Assembly (NCBI RefSeq): GCF_000422845.1
Contig: NZ_KE383932.1
Span: 124,070-188,069 of the forward strand
Origin: Oceanobacter kriegii DSM 6294
Lineage (GTDB): Bacteria > Pseudomonadota > Gammaproteobacteria > Pseudomonadales > Oceanobacteraceae
Direction: 5' to 3'
DNA length: 64,000 nt
Shown here in pieces: positions 36,107 through 49,549 of the stretch; the first letter of the stretch is position 1, and every line of letters starts with the position of its first letter. Both the position numbers and the translations under genes were made by a program. The notes below the pieces were generated by a model, which was given only the letters and a program-made list of their open reading frames with translations, did not search any database and was not told where the DNA came from.

Positions 36107-37194
36107 TGGAGTCTGGGGTGTCGAAACAAGGGCAAGGTAAAACAGCGCTGATGATGGCGGCCGGAACCGGCGGGCATGTATTCCCGGCGTTGGCGGTTGC
36201 GCGTGCCTTGCGTGAACGCGGTTACGACGTTCATTGGTTGGGCACGCCCAATGGTATGGAGCAAAACCTGGTTCCGAAAGACAACATTCCACTGCATGCC
36301 GTTGATATCAAAGGCCTGCGTGGCAAAGGCATCGCGGGCTTGCTGGTTGCGCCATGGCGTATTTTCAAGGCGACCATGCAGTCGTTGCGCATTATCCGCT
36401 CCATCAAGGCCGACATTGTGATCGGTTTTGGCGGTTACATTGCGGGCCCGGGTGGTGTTGCTGCTCGTTTGGCCGGTTTGCCATTGGTCGTGCATGAGCA
36501 AAATGCGCTGGCTGGTATGACCAACAAACTGCTGAACCGCATTGCGCATGTCAGTTTGCAGGCGTTCCCGAACGCTTTGCCGAACGCCATTACGGTCGGT
36601 AATCCGGTGCGTCAGGACGTGGTCGATTTGCCGCAAGCGCCAGTGCCTGCGCAGCGCAAACTGAATGTTCTGGTGGTTGGCGGCAGTCTTGGTGCCAAGG
36701 CTCTGAACGATGCGGTGCTGGCCTGCTGGAAGCAGTGGCCGCAAGCGCAACGCCCAAACCTGCGCCATCAGGTTGGCAAACGAGATGAAGAACGGATGTT
36801 GGCTGAGTATGCCGAGTCCGACGTGGTGGCTGACGTATCTGCGTTCATCGATGATATGGCGGCGGCTTACGAATGGGCCGATTTGCTGGTGTGTCGTTCG
36901 GGTGCCCTGACGGTGTCCGAGATTGCGGCGGCGGGTAAGCCTTCGATTCTGGTGCCATTCCCGTTTGCGGTGGATGACCACCAAACCGCTAACGCCCGTT
37001 ATCTGGCGGATGCTGGCGCGGCCATTATTCGTCAGCAAAAAGAATTAACGCCTGAATGGCTGTTGCAAACCCTGCAGTCGCTGGATAACCAGCGCGAAGC
37101 ATTACAGGAGATGGCCAGTCAGAGCCGCAAGCAGGCCAAGGTGTCTGCTACCGAACTGACGGTCGAACAGATTGAGAGGTTAATCCGTGAGTAA
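36103..37194 (+). CDS. murG: Lipid II synthase MurG (GlcNAc transferase)
   Basis: 363 residues, GT-B fold. The N-terminal loop is [16 protein letters not shown], followed by [16 protein letters not shown] and [10 protein letters not shown]. The C-terminal domain has [13 protein letters not shown] and the [20 protein letters not shown] donor site. It adds GlcNAc to lipid I at the inner membrane. It overlaps ftsW by four and murC by eight bases. Confidence 0.97.
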   Translation: MMESGVSKQGQGKTALMMAAGTGGHVFPALAVARALRERGYDVHWLGTPNGMEQNLVPKDNIPLHAVDIKGLRGKGIAGLLVAPWRIFKATMQSLRIIRSIKADIVIGFGGYIAGPGGVAARLAGLPLVVHEQNALAGMTNKLLNRIAHVSLQAFPNALPNAITVGNPVRQDVVDLPQAPVPAQRKLNVLVVGGSLGAKALNDAVLACWKQWPQAQRPNLRHQVGKRDEERMLAEYAESDVVADVSAFIDDMAAAYEWADLLVCRSGALTVSEIAAAGKPSILVPFPFAVDDHQTANARYLADAGAAIIRQQKELTPEWLLQTLQSLDNQREALQEMASQSRKQAKVSATELTVEQIERLIRE

Positions 37195-38653
37195 TATCCC
37201 TTCCACCCAGCCGCAGGCCAACGCCCTGATTCCGGAAATGCGCCGTATCAAAGGCATTCATTTCATCGGTATTGGCGGCACCGGCATGTGCGGTATCGCC
37301 GAGGTTCTGCTGAACCAGGGCTATGCCATCAGTGGGTCTGATATTCGCGAAACCGGAGTAACCGAGCGACTGAAATCGCTGGGCGCGACGATTTACATCG
37401 GCCATCAGGCCAGTAACGTGGATGCTGCCGATGTGGTGGTGGTTTCCAGCGCCATTGATGAAACCAACCCGGAAGTGGCCGCTGCCATTGAGCATCGTAA
37501 GCCGGTGGTTCGTCGTGCTGAAATGCTGGCCGAGCTGATGCGTTTTCGTCATGGCATTGCGGTGGCGGGCACTCATGGCAAAACCACCACCACCAGTTTG
37601 CTGACCAGTATTTTTGCCGAAGCCGATCTGGACCCAACCTTTGTGATTGGGGGCAAGCTCAATAGTGCCGGATCTAACGCCCGTTTGGGTGCCAGTCGCT
37701 ACCTGATTGCGGAAGCTGACGAAAGTGATGCCAGCTTCCTGCACTTGCAGCCGATGGTGTCGATTGTGACCAACATCGATGCCGACCATATGTCGACTTA
37801 TGGCGGTGACTTCGAAAAGCTGAAGCAAACCTTCATCGAATTCCTGCACAACCTGCCGTTCTACGGCTTGGCGGTTGTGTGCATCGACGATGACACCGTG
37901 CGCTCGTTGTTGCCGGAGATTTCCCGTCCATTGATCACTTACGGTTTCAGTGAAGATGCCGACTACCGTGCCATCAATGTTCGCCAGCAAGGCATGTACA
38001 CCGAGTTCACTCTGGTACGTCCGGGGGATCGTCCTTCGCTGGAAATCCGCATGCGTATGCCGGGTGCCCACAATGTATTGAACGCGTTGGCAACAGTAGC
38101 CGTTGCCGATGACGAAGGGGTGCCGGACAGCGCGATTCAGTCAGCGCTGGAAAAATTCGCCGGCGTCGGACGTCGTTTCCAGGTGTGTGGCGAATTTCCA
38201 CTGCTGGACGGCAACGTCATGATGGTTGACGACTACGGCCATCACCCGCGTGAGCTGGAAGTAACCATGGAAGCCATTCGCAAAGGCTTCCCGGATCGCC
38301 GTCTGGTGATGCTGTTTCAACCACACCGTTACTCCCGCACCCGTGATCTTTATGAGGACTTCGTCAAGGTTTTGTCGGGTGCTGACGTACTGTTGCTGAT
38401 GGATGTGTATCCTGCCGGCGAGAAAGTCATTGCCGGTGCCGATGGTCGTTCGTTGTGCGGCAGCATTCGACAGCGTGGCGAAGTTGATCCGGTGTTTATC
38501 GAACGCGGTGAATCCCTCCAGGGTTTGCTGACCAGCGTACTGAAACCGGGCGACCTGCTGCTGACCCAAGGGGCTGGTGATGTAGGTGCCTTGTCGGTTC
38601 GCCTGGCGGAAGACATTCCGCAATGGTTGGCCAAGCGGGAGGAAAAGGCATGA
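37187..38653 (+). CDS. murC: UDP-MurNAc:L-alanine ligase MurC
   Basis: 488 residues. [18 protein letters not shown] is the UDP-binding loop, [10 protein letters not shown] the ATP loop (Lys about 132), and [10 protein letters not shown] the C-terminal motif. The start is GTG at 37187 inside the end of murG. It is the first of the four Mur amino-acid ligases, three of which (MurC, D, F) plus MurE lie in this cluster. Confidence 0.97.
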   Translation: MSNIPSTQPQANALIPEMRRIKGIHFIGIGGTGMCGIAEVLLNQGYAISGSDIRETGVTERLKSLGATIYIGHQASNVDAADVVVVSSAIDETNPEVAAAIEHRKPVVRRAEMLAELMRFRHGIAVAGTHGKTTTTSLLTSIFAEADLDPTFVIGGKLNSAGSNARLGASRYLIAEADESDASFLHLQPMVSIVTNIDADHMSTYGGDFEKLKQTFIEFLHNLPFYGLAVVCIDDDTVRSLLPEISRPLITYGFSEDADYRAINVRQQGMYTEFTLVRPGDRPSLEIRMRMPGAHNVLNALATVAVADDEGVPDSAIQSALEKFAGVGRRFQVCGEFPLLDGNVMMVDDYGHHPRELEVTMEAIRKGFPDRRLVMLFQPHRYSRTRDLYEDFVKVLSGADVLLLMDVYPAGEKVIAGADGRSLCGSIRQRGEVDPVFIERGESLQGLLTSVLKPGDLLLTQGAGDVGALSVRLAEDIPQWLAKREEKA

Positions 38654-39570
38654 GCGATATGTCCCGTTTTGGCCGCGTAGCTGTTTTGATGGGCGGCACT
38701 TCAGCCGAGCGTCCGGTGTCACTGCGCAGTGGTGATGCGGTACTCAAGGCGTTACAGGCCAAAGGCGTTAACGCGGTTGGCGTGGATGTGCAAAACGACA
38801 TTGCCGCGCGCTTGTCTGCGGACTCGTTTGATATGGCGTTCATCGCTTTGCATGGTCGCGGTGGTGAAGATGGCACCATTCAGGGCTTGCTGGAGTGGCT
38901 CGATATTCCTTACACCGGCAGCGGTGTGATGGCATCGGCGCTGGGCATGGACAAGTGGCGCACCAAGTTGCTGTGGCAGGCCGCCGGTTTGCCAACACCA
39001 GCGGCGGCGCTGTTGGATGCCGACTCCGATTGGGCCGATATCATGGCGCGCATGGATGGCGAGGCCATCGTCAAGCCAGCCCATGAAGGCTCCAGCATCG
39101 GCATGTTCAAGGCCACTGATGCTGAGAGCTTGCGCAACAGCTACGAACAGGCTGCGAAGTTGGATGGTCTGGTGTTGGCCGAACGCTGGATTTCGGGACG
39201 TGAGTACACCATTGCCGTGGTCAATGATCAGGTTCTGCCGCCCATTCAGTTGAAAACCACCCATGCGTTTTACGACTACGAAGCCAAGTACGAGGCCAAC
39301 GACACCCAGTACCTGCTGCCATGTGGTCTGGATGAGGACAAGGAAGCGGAACTCAAGGCCCTTTCTCGCAAGGCTTTTGATGTGGTCGGTTGTGAAGGTT
39401 GGGGCCGTGTTGATGTGATGCAGGACGAACAAGGTCAGTTCTGGTTGCTGGAAGTGAATACCAGTCCGGGCATGACGGATCACAGTCTGGTGCCAATGGC
39501 CGCTCGGGCGGTGGGTATGGAATTTGGCGATCTGGTGGTCAGTTTGCTGGATGGCGTGAAAGGTCACTGA
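38650..39570 (+). CDS. ddl: D-alanine:D-alanine ligase Ddl
   Basis: 306 residues, ATP-grasp. Motifs are [30 protein letters not shown], the ATP-binding [12 protein letters not shown] and [15 protein letters not shown]. The ATG at 38650 overlaps the murC stop (ATGA) and has GGGAGG upstream, so the longer frame from 38623 is not needed. It supplies the dipeptide used by MurF and corresponds to the dcw-encoded DdlB. Confidence 0.96.
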   Translation: MSDMSRFGRVAVLMGGTSAERPVSLRSGDAVLKALQAKGVNAVGVDVQNDIAARLSADSFDMAFIALHGRGGEDGTIQGLLEWLDIPYTGSGVMASALGMDKWRTKLLWQAAGLPTPAAALLDADSDWADIMARMDGEAIVKPAHEGSSIGMFKATDAESLRNSYEQAAKLDGLVLAERWISGREYTIAVVNDQVLPPIQLKTTHAFYDYEAKYEANDTQYLLPCGLDEDKEAELKALSRKAFDVVGCEGWGRVDVMQDEQGQFWLLEVNTSPGMTDHSLVPMAARAVGMEFGDLVVSLLDGVKGH

Positions 39571-39572
39571 CC

Positions 39573-40358
39573 ATGGGCCAGAAAGAAAGCCCGCGTGGCG
39601 CGACATTGGCACCCGAGCCAAAAGAGCCGGTTTTCCGACGCCTGAAAGAAAAATTGACGTTTCAGGTGCAAATACCAACGTGGTTCTGGTGGGTTTCGCT
39701 GCTGGTTGTTCTGGTTTCTGTCGCAGGATTCGCCGGTACCAAGGCCTATCAGGAATGGCCGGTCAAGGAAGTGGTGGTGGTCGGTAACCTCGACGCTGTT
39801 GATCCACAGGAAGTTGGCAAGTCGCTGCTGTGGGTGAAGAACGAAAGTTTCTTCTCGTTGGACGTCAGCAAAGTACAGCAACAAGTGGCCGCAATGCCCT
39901 TGGTTGCTGGGGTTGCGGTCCGTAAGCGCTGGCCGGGAAGCCTCGAATTACTGATTCATGAAGACGTGCCAGTGGCACTCTGGAACGACGTTGCGCTGAT
40001 GACGGCGTCGGGCAAGGTAACAGAATTGCCGCAAGGCTATGAAAGTGGTGGCTTGATGCACCTTTACGGTACGGATTCTGCAAGAGAACAAGCAGTCAAA
40101 TCGTTCCGTCGGGCCCAGCAAGCACTGTTAAAAACCGGTGTTAAGGTCAGCAGCCTGAACATCAATGCGATTCGTACCGTCGACATGACCTTGTCGAACG
40201 GTTGGAAGGTGCGATTCGGAAAACAATATTTTGAGGAACGGTTGCAGCGACTGGTGGTGCTGCTGGGCAACCTGGACCAGGAATCGGTCCAACAGGTTGA
40301 TCTCAGATACGGAAAAGGCGCTGCCATTCGATGGAACACAAAGGGGGTAACCGGGTAA
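39573..40358 (+). CDS. ftsQ: Cell division protein FtsQ
   Basis: 261 residues: a cytoplasmic segment, one membrane helix at about 35-55 (FWWVSLLVVLVSVAGFAG), the POTRA domain (VKEVVVVGNLDAVDPQEV) and the FtsQ beta domain. FtsQ recruits FtsBL to the divisome. It begins two bases after ddl, and its TAA overlaps the ftsA ATG by one base. Confidence 0.95.
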   Translation: MGQKESPRGATLAPEPKEPVFRRLKEKLTFQVQIPTWFWWVSLLVVLVSVAGFAGTKAYQEWPVKEVVVVGNLDAVDPQEVGKSLLWVKNESFFSLDVSKVQQQVAAMPLVAGVAVRKRWPGSLELLIHEDVPVALWNDVALMTASGKVTELPQGYESGGLMHLYGTDSAREQAVKSFRRAQQALLKTGVKVSSLNINAIRTVDMTLSNGWKVRFGKQYFEERLQRLVVLLGNLDQESVQQVDLRYGKGAAIRWNTKGVTG

Positions 40359-41593
40359 TGGCCACAACACAAGCCGGACAAATGCTGGTTGGTCTGGATA
40401 TCGGCACATCCAAAATCGTCGCCATCGTTGGGGAAGTCACCCCGGAAGGCGGTATTGAAATTGTTGGTTTGGGCAGCCACCCAAGCCGGGGCCTGAAGAA
40501 AGGCGTGGTGGTGAACATTGAATCCACCGTGCAATCCATTCGTCGAGCGGTTGAAGAAGCCGAATTGATGGCAGGCTGTAATATACATTCGGTATATGCC
40601 GGTATTGCTGGTAGTCATGTGCAATCACAAAATTCCAGTGGTGTGGTTGCTGCACGTGGTGCAGAAATAACCGAAGCTGATCTGGATCGTGTTATTGATG
40701 CAGCACAAGCGGTCGCAATTCCGCAGGATCGTCGGACAATTCATGTTATTCCGCAGGAATATATTGTCGATAATCAGGAAGGTATTCGTGAACCGGTTGG
40801 AATGGCTGGTGTCCGATTGGAAGCAAAAGTGCATCTGGTTACCGCAGCGGTTAATGCAGCGCAAAATATTGAGCGTTGTGTGCAACGTTGTGAACTGCGC
40901 ACAGAAGACGTGATTCTGGAACAATTGGCTTCCAGTTATGCCGTATTGACCGACGATGAACGGGAGCTTGGGGTATGTATGGTCGATATTGGTGGTGGCA
41001 CCACCGATATTGCCATTTTTACCGATGGCGCTATTCGCCACACGGCGGTTATTCCTATTGCCGGTGATCAGGTAACGAACGATATCGCAATGGCATTGTT
41101 GACGCCCACGCAACATGCTGAGGATATAAAGATCAAATACGCCTGCGCCTTGCGCCAGCTGGCGCGGGATGACGAGATGATCAACGTACCAAGCGTCGGT
41201 GATCGCCCGTCCCGTCAGCTCTCGCGGCAGTCTTTGGCTGAGGTTGTAGAGCCCAGATATGACGAATTATTTACCCTGATCCAGGCCGAACTTCGTCGCA
41301 GTGGTTTCGATGAATTAATACCAGCCGGCATTGTTTTGACGGGTGGAACGTCAAAAATGGAAGGGGTCGTGGAATTGGCTGAGGAAATATTCCATATGCC
41401 GGTTCGTTTGGCTCGTCCACATGGCGTATCCGGACTCACGGACGTGATTAATAATCCGATTTACAGCACGGCGGTTGGCTTGCTGCTTTATGCCGCCAAG
41501 CAACCACAAAATAAAGCGCCACAAATATTGGAAGAAAAGTCACAAACTGGCGTTTTTTCGCGCTTATCGGATTGGATAAAAGGCAATTTTTAG
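40358..41593 (+). CDS. ftsA: Cell division protein FtsA
   Basis: 411 residues, actin-like ATPase. Motifs are VGLDIGTSKIVAIVGEV, CMVDIGGGTTDIAIF and IVLTGGTSKMEG, and the C-terminal amphipathic membrane-targeting helix is seen as FSRLSDWIKGNF. It anchors FtsZ to the membrane. The ATG at 40358 is preferred over the upstream one because of AAGGGGGT and the one-base overlap with ftsQ. From about 40560 the codons are visibly AT-richer than in the neighbours. Confidence 0.97.
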   Translation: MATTQAGQMLVGLDIGTSKIVAIVGEVTPEGGIEIVGLGSHPSRGLKKGVVVNIESTVQSIRRAVEEAELMAGCNIHSVYAGIAGSHVQSQNSSGVVAARGAEITEADLDRVIDAAQAVAIPQDRRTIHVIPQEYIVDNQEGIREPVGMAGVRLEAKVHLVTAAVNAAQNIERCVQRCELRTEDVILEQLASSYAVLTDDERELGVCMVDIGGGTTDIAIFTDGAIRHTAVIPIAGDQVTNDIAMALLTPTQHAEDIKIKYACALRQLARDDEMINVPSVGDRPSRQLSRQSLAEVVEPRYDELFTLIQAELRRSGFDELIPAGIVLTGGTSKMEGVVELAEEIFHMPVRLARPHGVSGLTDVINNPIYSTAVGLLLYAAKQPQNKAPQILEEKSQTGVFSRLSDWIKGNF

Positions 41594-41631
41594 TATTTAA
41601 TAAGTAGGTGCGTAGCAGAGGGGGGTGTGTT

Positions 41632-42831
41632 ATGTCATTTGGAAACGAAGGCGATATGTTCGAACTTGCGGACGACGTGCTTGAAAATGCAGTAATTAAA
41701 GTCATCGGTGTTGGTGGTGGCGGCGGTAATGCCGTACAGCACATGGTAGAAAGCAATATCGATGGTGTTGAATTTATTTGTGCCAATACCGATGCCCAGG
41801 CATTGCGTAACATTGGCGCACGTTCTGTGATTCAACTGGGCTCAGGCCTGACCAAGGGGCTGGGCGCCGGTGCCAATCCGGACGTTGGTCGCCAGGCGGC
41901 CATAGAAGATCGTGAACGCATTGCCGATGCACTGAAAGGTGCAGATATGGTCTTTATCACTGCCGGTATGGGTGGTGGTACAGGTACCGGTGGTGCGCCA
42001 GTCGTGGCAGAAATTGCTCGTGAGCTGGGTATCCTGACCGTTGCTGTTGTGACTCGTCCTTTCTCTTTTGAGGGCAAGAAGCGTATGGCGATGGCTGAGA
42101 TCGGCCTGAAGCAGTTGAGCGAACACGTGGATTCACTGATCACCATCCCGAACGAGAAGTTGCTCTCTGTTCTGGGTAAAGGCACCACCTTGATGGATGC
42201 CTTCCGCAGTGCCAATGATGTACTGCACGGTGCTGTTAAAGGTATCGCTGACCTGATCACCCAGCAGGGCATGATCAACGTCGACTTCGCGGACGTGCGT
42301 ACCGTGATGTCTGAAATGGGTCAGGCAATGATGGGTAGCGGTTCCGCCAGTGGCGAAAACCGTGCTCGCAAGGCCGCTGAGTCTGCAGTGGGTAGCCCGC
42401 TTCTGGAAGACGTCAACTTGGCCGGTGCACGCGGTATTCTGGTGAACGTAACCGCTGGTTTCGACCTGTCTCTGGGTGAATTCTCGGAAGTGGGTGAGAT
42501 CATTGGTGAGTACGCAGCCGAAGACGCTACCGTGGTTGTGGGTACCGTTATTGACCCTGAAATGAGCGATGAACTGCGTGTAACTGTGGTTGCGACTGGC
42601 CTTCGAAATGAGGCAACTGCAAACAAACCTGTTGCACCTGCGGAACAACGCCCGAAAAAAGTGGTCGATAATACACCGAAGACGCCAGACGGAAAGCCGG
42701 ATTACAGTCAGCTGGAACGCCCAGCGGTAAGCCGTCAGGCCGGTGGCCAGGCAGCGAAAGCAGAGCCTCAGAATCGTCAGGACATGGAATATCTGGATAT
42801 TCCTGCGTTCCTGCGTCGACAGGCTGACTAA
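41632..42831 (+). CDS. ftsZ: Cell division GTPase FtsZ
   Basis: 399 residues. The tubulin signature [13 protein letters not shown] lies at about 114-126, [14 protein letters not shown] near the start, and the C-terminal FtsA/ZipA-binding tail reads [11 protein letters not shown]. It polymerises into the division ring. The ATG at 41632 gives the normal FtsZ start and has a G-rich ribosome site; the frame is open to 41608. Confidence 0.98.
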   Translation: MSFGNEGDMFELADDVLENAVIKVIGVGGGGGNAVQHMVESNIDGVEFICANTDAQALRNIGARSVIQLGSGLTKGLGAGANPDVGRQAAIEDRERIADALKGADMVFITAGMGGGTGTGGAPVVAEIARELGILTVAVVTRPFSFEGKKRMAMAEIGLKQLSEHVDSLITIPNEKLLSVLGKGTTLMDAFRSANDVLHGAVKGIADLITQQGMINVDFADVRTVMSEMGQAMMGSGSASGENRARKAAESAVGSPLLEDVNLAGARGILVNVTAGFDLSLGEFSEVGEIIGEYAAEDATVVVGTVIDPEMSDELRVTVVATGLRNEATANKPVAPAEQRPKKVVDNTPKTPDGKPDYSQLERPAVSRQAGGQAAKAEPQNRQDMEYLDIPAFLRRQAD

Positions 42832-42833
42832 GA

Positions 42834-42854
42834 AGACACGCCTCTGGCGTGTCT
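42834..42854 (+). terminator. Perfect hairpin after ftsZ
   Basis: AGACACGCC / GGCGTGTCT, a 9-bp perfect stem with a TCT loop, starts three bases after the ftsZ stop. What follows is CTCTGC rather than a T-run, so it may be a partial terminator or a 3'-end stabiliser separating dcw and lpxC transcription. Confidence 0.55.
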
Positions 42855-42863
42855 CTCTGCACC

Positions 42864-42872
42864 TGCTATAAT
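42864..42872 (+). promoter_or_regulatory. Extended -10 promoter for lpxC
   Basis: TGCTATAAT combines the extended TGN element with a perfect TATAAT. No good -35 lies 17 bases upstream, which extended -10 promoters can tolerate. It would place the start near 42879, about 47 bases before the lpxC ATG. Confidence 0.6.
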
Positions 42873-42925
42873 CGGCCGCAATTTATTTTGCCCAATAGAT
42901 GACCAGTATTGGCAGGAATGTCTTA

Positions 42926-43834
42926 ATGATCCCTCAACGCACGCTCAAAAATACCATTCGCGCATCCGGCGTTGGCCTTCACTCCGGTGAAAAGGTCTAC
43001 CTGACGCTGAAACCTGCGCCTGAGAATACAGGGATTGTATTCCGTCGTACCGACCTGGAACCGGTCGTAGACATTCCAGCTAACGCAACCAGTGTTGGCG
43101 AGACTACCCTGTCCACCACTCTGGTTCGTGATCATGCCAAGGTCGACACAGTAGAACACTTGCTGTCAGCCATGGCGGGCTTGGGAATTGATAATGCCAT
43201 CGTAGAAGTCAGCGCTCAGGAAGTGCCTATTATGGACGGTAGCTCCGGTCCATTCGTGTTCCTGATTCAATCCGCTGGTCTGCGTGAGCAAAACGCACTG
43301 AAGAAATTCATTCGCATCAAGCGTCGTATTGAAGTGCGTGATGGCGACAAGTACGCCGCTTTCGTTCCTCACGATGGCTTCAAGGTCTCTTTCGAGATCG
43401 ATTTTGACCATCCGGTACTGAAGCAGAGTGTTCAAAAAGCCAGTCTGGATTTCTCATCCACCTCTTATGTGAAAGAAGTCAGCCGTGCCCGCACGTTTGG
43501 TTTCACCAAGGATCTGGAATATATGCGTTCCAAGAACCTGGCACTGGGAGGTAGCGTTAAAAACGCCATCGTGGTGGATGACTACCGTGTTCTGAACGAA
43601 GACGGCCTGCGCTACGACGATGAGTTCGTCAAACACAAGATTCTGGACGCCGTTGGTGACCTCTACCTGCTGGGCCACAGCCTGATTGGTGAGTTCATTG
43701 GTTACAAATCCGGTCACGGCCTCAACAACCGCTTGCTGCGCGAGTTGCTGGCTCAGGAAGATGCCTGGGAATTTGTTGAATTTGACGACGAAGCTGCGCC
43801 AATCAACTACATGAAACCAGCCGCAGCCGTATAA
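42926..43834 (+). CDS. lpxC: UDP-3-O-acyl-GlcNAc deacetylase LpxC
   Basis: 302 residues. The start [20 protein letters not shown] is the family start, so the ATG at 42926 is used rather than the open frame from 42899. Zinc ligands are His78 (VEHLLSA), His237 and Asp241 ([10 protein letters not shown]), and the conserved His of [10 protein letters not shown] follows. It performs the committed step of lipid A synthesis. Confidence 0.97.
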   Translation: MIPQRTLKNTIRASGVGLHSGEKVYLTLKPAPENTGIVFRRTDLEPVVDIPANATSVGETTLSTTLVRDHAKVDTVEHLLSAMAGLGIDNAIVEVSAQEVPIMDGSSGPFVFLIQSAGLREQNALKKFIRIKRRIEVRDGDKYAAFVPHDGFKVSFEIDFDHPVLKQSVQKASLDFSSTSYVKEVSRARTFGFTKDLEYMRSKNLALGGSVKNAIVVDDYRVLNEDGLRYDDEFVKHKILDAVGDLYLLGHSLIGEFIGYKSGHGLNNRLLRELLAQEDAWEFVEFDDEAAPINYMKPAAAV

Positions 43835-43859
43835 AACCGGCAGACAGACTGGAAATAAA

Positions 43860-43890
43860 GAAAGGTCATAGTAATATGGCCTTTCTTTTT
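43860..43890 (+). terminator. Rho-independent terminator after lpxC
   Basis: GAAAGGTCAT / ATGGCCTTTC forms a 10-bp stem (one G-T pair) with a six-base loop and is followed by TTTTT. It closes the dcw-lpxC block. Confidence 0.88.
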
Positions 43891-44015
43891 ATGTGTAGAA
43901 AAAGGTTGGGGCGGTTGCGGTATAGCGGCCCTGGGTCAGATCTCGAACATTGTTTCTGTAGTCTTCACCAGTCCCATCTATACTCATAGCAGGCCTCTGA
44001 GAACCCTGGTTATCT

Positions 44016-44945
44016 ATGAACATCATTATAGTTGGCGAACGTCACGGAGAATCCCGTAACTACCGACTGAGCACTCCGGCAAAAACCTTGCTGTTCGGAT
44101 GTTTGGTTGCGTTGCCGTTCGCCATGGGAATGACCGGATTCTGGCTCTCGGAGTGGCTTGCCGACGAAGACTTCTCGCTTGAGCCGGTCGCTACCGAAGC
44201 CTGGGAAAACGATCTCCACCTGCAAAAGCAGGAAATTGCCCGCATCCGTGAGCAAACCGATCAGGAGCTGCAAGCCCTGACGGTGAAGCTGGCGGAACTG
44301 CAATCCCGTCTTATGCGTCTCGATGCTCTGGGCGAGCGTCTGGTTGACGTAACCGATCTTGAATCCGAAGAATTTGATTTCTCCATGGCACCGGCACTGG
44401 GTGGCCCTTCGACCATGGGAGAGGCGTATCAGGCGCCAGAGATCAACAGCGTACTGAACGAGTTATCCGAGCGGATTATTCAGCGTGAACAGCAGCTGGA
44501 AGTGCTGGACGACCTGATCGCTGCCCGCAAGCTCGATGAAGACACCTTTGTTACCGGCCGACCGATCAAGAAAGGTTGGTTGTCGTCGCGCTATGGTCGC
44601 CGTGCCGACCCGTTTACCGGGCAGTTGGCCTGGCATGCCGGGGTCGATTTTGCCGGTAAGATGGGCTCCGACATTGTGGCAGTTGCCTCCGGTGTGGTGA
44701 CTTGGTCCGGTGACCGCTATGGCTACGGCAACATGGTTGAGATCAACCATGGCAATGGCTACAAAACCCGCTACGCGCATTGCAAGGAATTGCTGGTCAA
44801 GGTCGGCGACATTGTTCGCAAGGGCGATGTGGTTGCTGCCATGGGCAGCAGCGGTCGCTCCACTGGCCCACACGTGCACTTTGAGGTGTACAAGAATGGC
44901 CGCACCGTCGACCCGGCAGCCTACCTGCATCGTACCCTCCGCTAA
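44016..44945 (+). CDS. M23 family peptidoglycan metallopeptidase
   Basis: 309 residues: one N-terminal membrane helix (about 25-48), a coiled-coil region and a C-terminal LytM domain. The zinc-binding motifs HxxxD (WHAGVDFA) and HxH (GPHVHFEV) are both intact, so it is a potential active endopeptidase rather than a degenerate activator. It occupies the lpxC-secA gap, where secM sits in enterics. A similar M23 gene precedes secA in Pseudomonas. Confidence 0.92.
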   Translation: MNIIIVGERHGESRNYRLSTPAKTLLFGCLVALPFAMGMTGFWLSEWLADEDFSLEPVATEAWENDLHLQKQEIARIREQTDQELQALTVKLAELQSRLMRLDALGERLVDVTDLESEEFDFSMAPALGGPSTMGEAYQAPEINSVLNELSERIIQREQQLEVLDDLIAARKLDEDTFVTGRPIKKGWLSSRYGRRADPFTGQLAWHAGVDFAGKMGSDIVAVASGVVTWSGDRYGYGNMVEINHGNGYKTRYAHCKELLVKVGDIVRKGDVVAAMGSSGRSTGPHVHFEVYKNGRTVDPAAYLHRTLR

Positions 44946-45102
44946 TTCCCCCGCAGGATCAGGATTTCCTTTCGGCACCCCTCAGTGCTTGATTTTGGGA
45001 AATCCGCCCGCATATCGAGCTTGTCATGTTCGTCTGATATAACAACAGATCGGCAAGGCAGCTCGGCCTCAAAGAATTCAAAGACTGGATAGACACATTC
45101 AC

Positions 45103-47835
<2,733 letters not shown>

Positions 47836-47865
47836 GCTTACCGCCGTTATTAAGGCATCAACAAC

Positions 47866-49083
47866 ATGGCCGTAAATCTTTCGGTATTTGAAGACTTTAT
47901 TCCGGTGGCGGGCGTGCGTGTGGGGATTACCCAGGCACACGTGCGTTACGCCAACCGTGATGACATGGTGATTTTTGAACTGGCTGAAGGTAGCCGAGTG
48001 GCGGGTGTGTTTACCAAAAATGCATTCTGTGCCGCGCCGGTTCAGATCAGTCGTGTGCATTTGCAGCAAGCTGCCCCACGGTATTTCCTGATCAATACCG
48101 GTAACGCCAACGCAGGTACCGGCAAGTCCGGTTACGCCAATGCGGTTCGCAGCTGTGAACTGCTGGCGGATGCTGCAGGTGTCAGCCCGGCGGAAGTTTT
48201 GCCGTTCTCGACAGGCGTAATTGGCGAGCCGCTGAAAATGGCAGCCTTTGAAAGTGGCATTCCGGCAGCGCTGGCGGCACTGGATGAGAACAACTGGGCG
48301 CGTGCCGGTCGTGGCATCATGACCACGGACACTCAACCCAAGGGTTACTCCAAGCGCCTGACACTGTCTGCGGGCGATGCTGTGATCACGGGTATTTCCA
48401 AGGGCGCTGGCATGATCAAGCCGGACATGGCGACCATGTTGGGTTTCATTGCCACGGATGCCGCGGTAGACCAGGCCATCCTTGATGACTGGTGCAAGCG
48501 TCTGGCCAATGCCTCGTTTAACCGCATCACCATCGATGGTGATACCTCAACCAACGACTGCTGCATGCTGGTTGCGACTGGCAAGTCCAGTGTTGAAATC
48601 ACCGACGCCAATTCGGCCGATGCCGCCGCCTTGTTCGATGAACTGAAACTGGCATTTCAGGAACTGGCGCAGGCCATCGTGCGTGATGGCGAAGGTGCAA
48701 CCAAGTTCGTCACCGTGAAAGTGACGGAATGTGCCGCCCAGCAAGAAGCGTTGGACGTAGCCTACACCGTCGCCCATTCACCGCTGGTGAAAACCGCCAT
48801 GTACGCTTCTGACGCCAACTGGGGCCGTATTCTGGCTGCGGTTGGTCGTGCTGGGGTACAGAACATGGATCTGGAAAAAATTCAGATCTGGCTGGATGAC
48901 GTACAAATCGTTGAAGACGGTGGCCGTTGCGCGTCGTACACCGAAGAAGCCGGTGCTGCGATTTTTGCCCAGGCCGAGTTCACTGTGACCATTGCATTGG
49001 GTCGTGGTGAGGTTGCTGAGACCCTCTGGACCTCGGATCTGTCTCACGAATACGTGACCATCAATGCGGACTACCGCTCCTGA
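47866..49083 (+). CDS. argJ: Bifunctional glutamate N-acetyltransferase / ornithine acetyltransferase ArgJ
   Basis: 405 residues. The autocleavage site is KPDMATMLGF, where the Thr (about 190) becomes the nucleophile of the beta chain. INTGNANAGTGKSGYANA and DGDTSTNDCC are further family motifs. It recycles the acetyl group in arginine synthesis. It lies 30 bases after secA and overlaps mutT by one base. Confidence 0.97.
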   Translation: MAVNLSVFEDFIPVAGVRVGITQAHVRYANRDDMVIFELAEGSRVAGVFTKNAFCAAPVQISRVHLQQAAPRYFLINTGNANAGTGKSGYANAVRSCELLADAAGVSPAEVLPFSTGVIGEPLKMAAFESGIPAALAALDENNWARAGRGIMTTDTQPKGYSKRLTLSAGDAVITGISKGAGMIKPDMATMLGFIATDAAVDQAILDDWCKRLANASFNRITIDGDTSTNDCCMLVATGKSSVEITDANSADAAALFDELKLAFQELAQAIVRDGEGATKFVTVKVTECAAQQEALDVAYTVAHSPLVKTAMYASDANWGRILAAVGRAGVQNMDLEKIQIWLDDVQIVEDGGRCASYTEEAGAAIFAQAEFTVTIALGRGEVAETLWTSDLSHEYVTINADYRS

Positions 49084-49502
49084 TGGCTGAGCGTAAGCAA
49101 GTCGCCGTCGCCGTGGCGGCCATCCTTAACGATGCCAATCAGATCCTGATTGCCAAACGGCCGTCAGACAAGCATCAGGGTGGCAAGTGGGAGTTTCCGG
49201 GTGGCAAGATCGAGGCCGGTGAAACCACGCCAGAAGCGCTGGTACGAGAGCTGAAGGAAGAGCTGGGCGTTGTGTGTGCTGTTGAACAGATGACAGCGCT
49301 GATCGACATCAGCTTTGATTACCCGGACAAGTCCGTTCGACTGGATACCTGGGTGGTGAGACTGGATGCTGAGCAAGCGCAAACCGCGCACGGTGCGGAA
49401 GGTCAGCCGGTGGAGTGGGTCAGTGCGCAAGCATTGGCGGAATACGAATTCCCCCAAGCCAACGTGGCTATTGTAGACGCCTTGCTGAAACAGCTGGGCT
49501 AA
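49083..49502 (+). CDS. mutT: 8-oxo-dGTP diphosphatase MutT
   Basis: 139 residues with a complete Nudix box: GGKIEAGETTPEALVRELKE followed by ELGV. It removes 8-oxo-dGTP from the nucleotide pool. TGATG overlap with argJ indicates translational coupling. The gene is followed by a strong terminator. Confidence 0.95.
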   Translation: MAERKQVAVAVAAILNDANQILIAKRPSDKHQGGKWEFPGGKIEAGETTPEALVRELKEELGVVCAVEQMTALIDISFDYPDKSVRLDTWVVRLDAEQAQTAHGAEGQPVEWVSAQALAEYEFPQANVAIVDALLKQLG

Positions 49503-49518
49503 CGCTAATTCCCTTTGG

Positions 49519-49543
49519 AAGGCCAGCTTTGCTGGCCTTTTTT
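49519..49543 (+). terminator. Rho-independent terminator after mutT
   Basis: AAGGCCAGC / GCTGGCCTT is a 9-bp perfect stem with a TTT loop, continuing into a T-run. It ends the secA-argJ-mutT transcript. Confidence 0.9.
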
Positions 49544-49549
49544 GTGCTG

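Noticed and set aside
44946-45102. secM-like arrest peptide upstream of secA
   Set aside because: The preceding gene is a full M23 peptidase, and no short frame with an arrest-type sequence lies in the gap.
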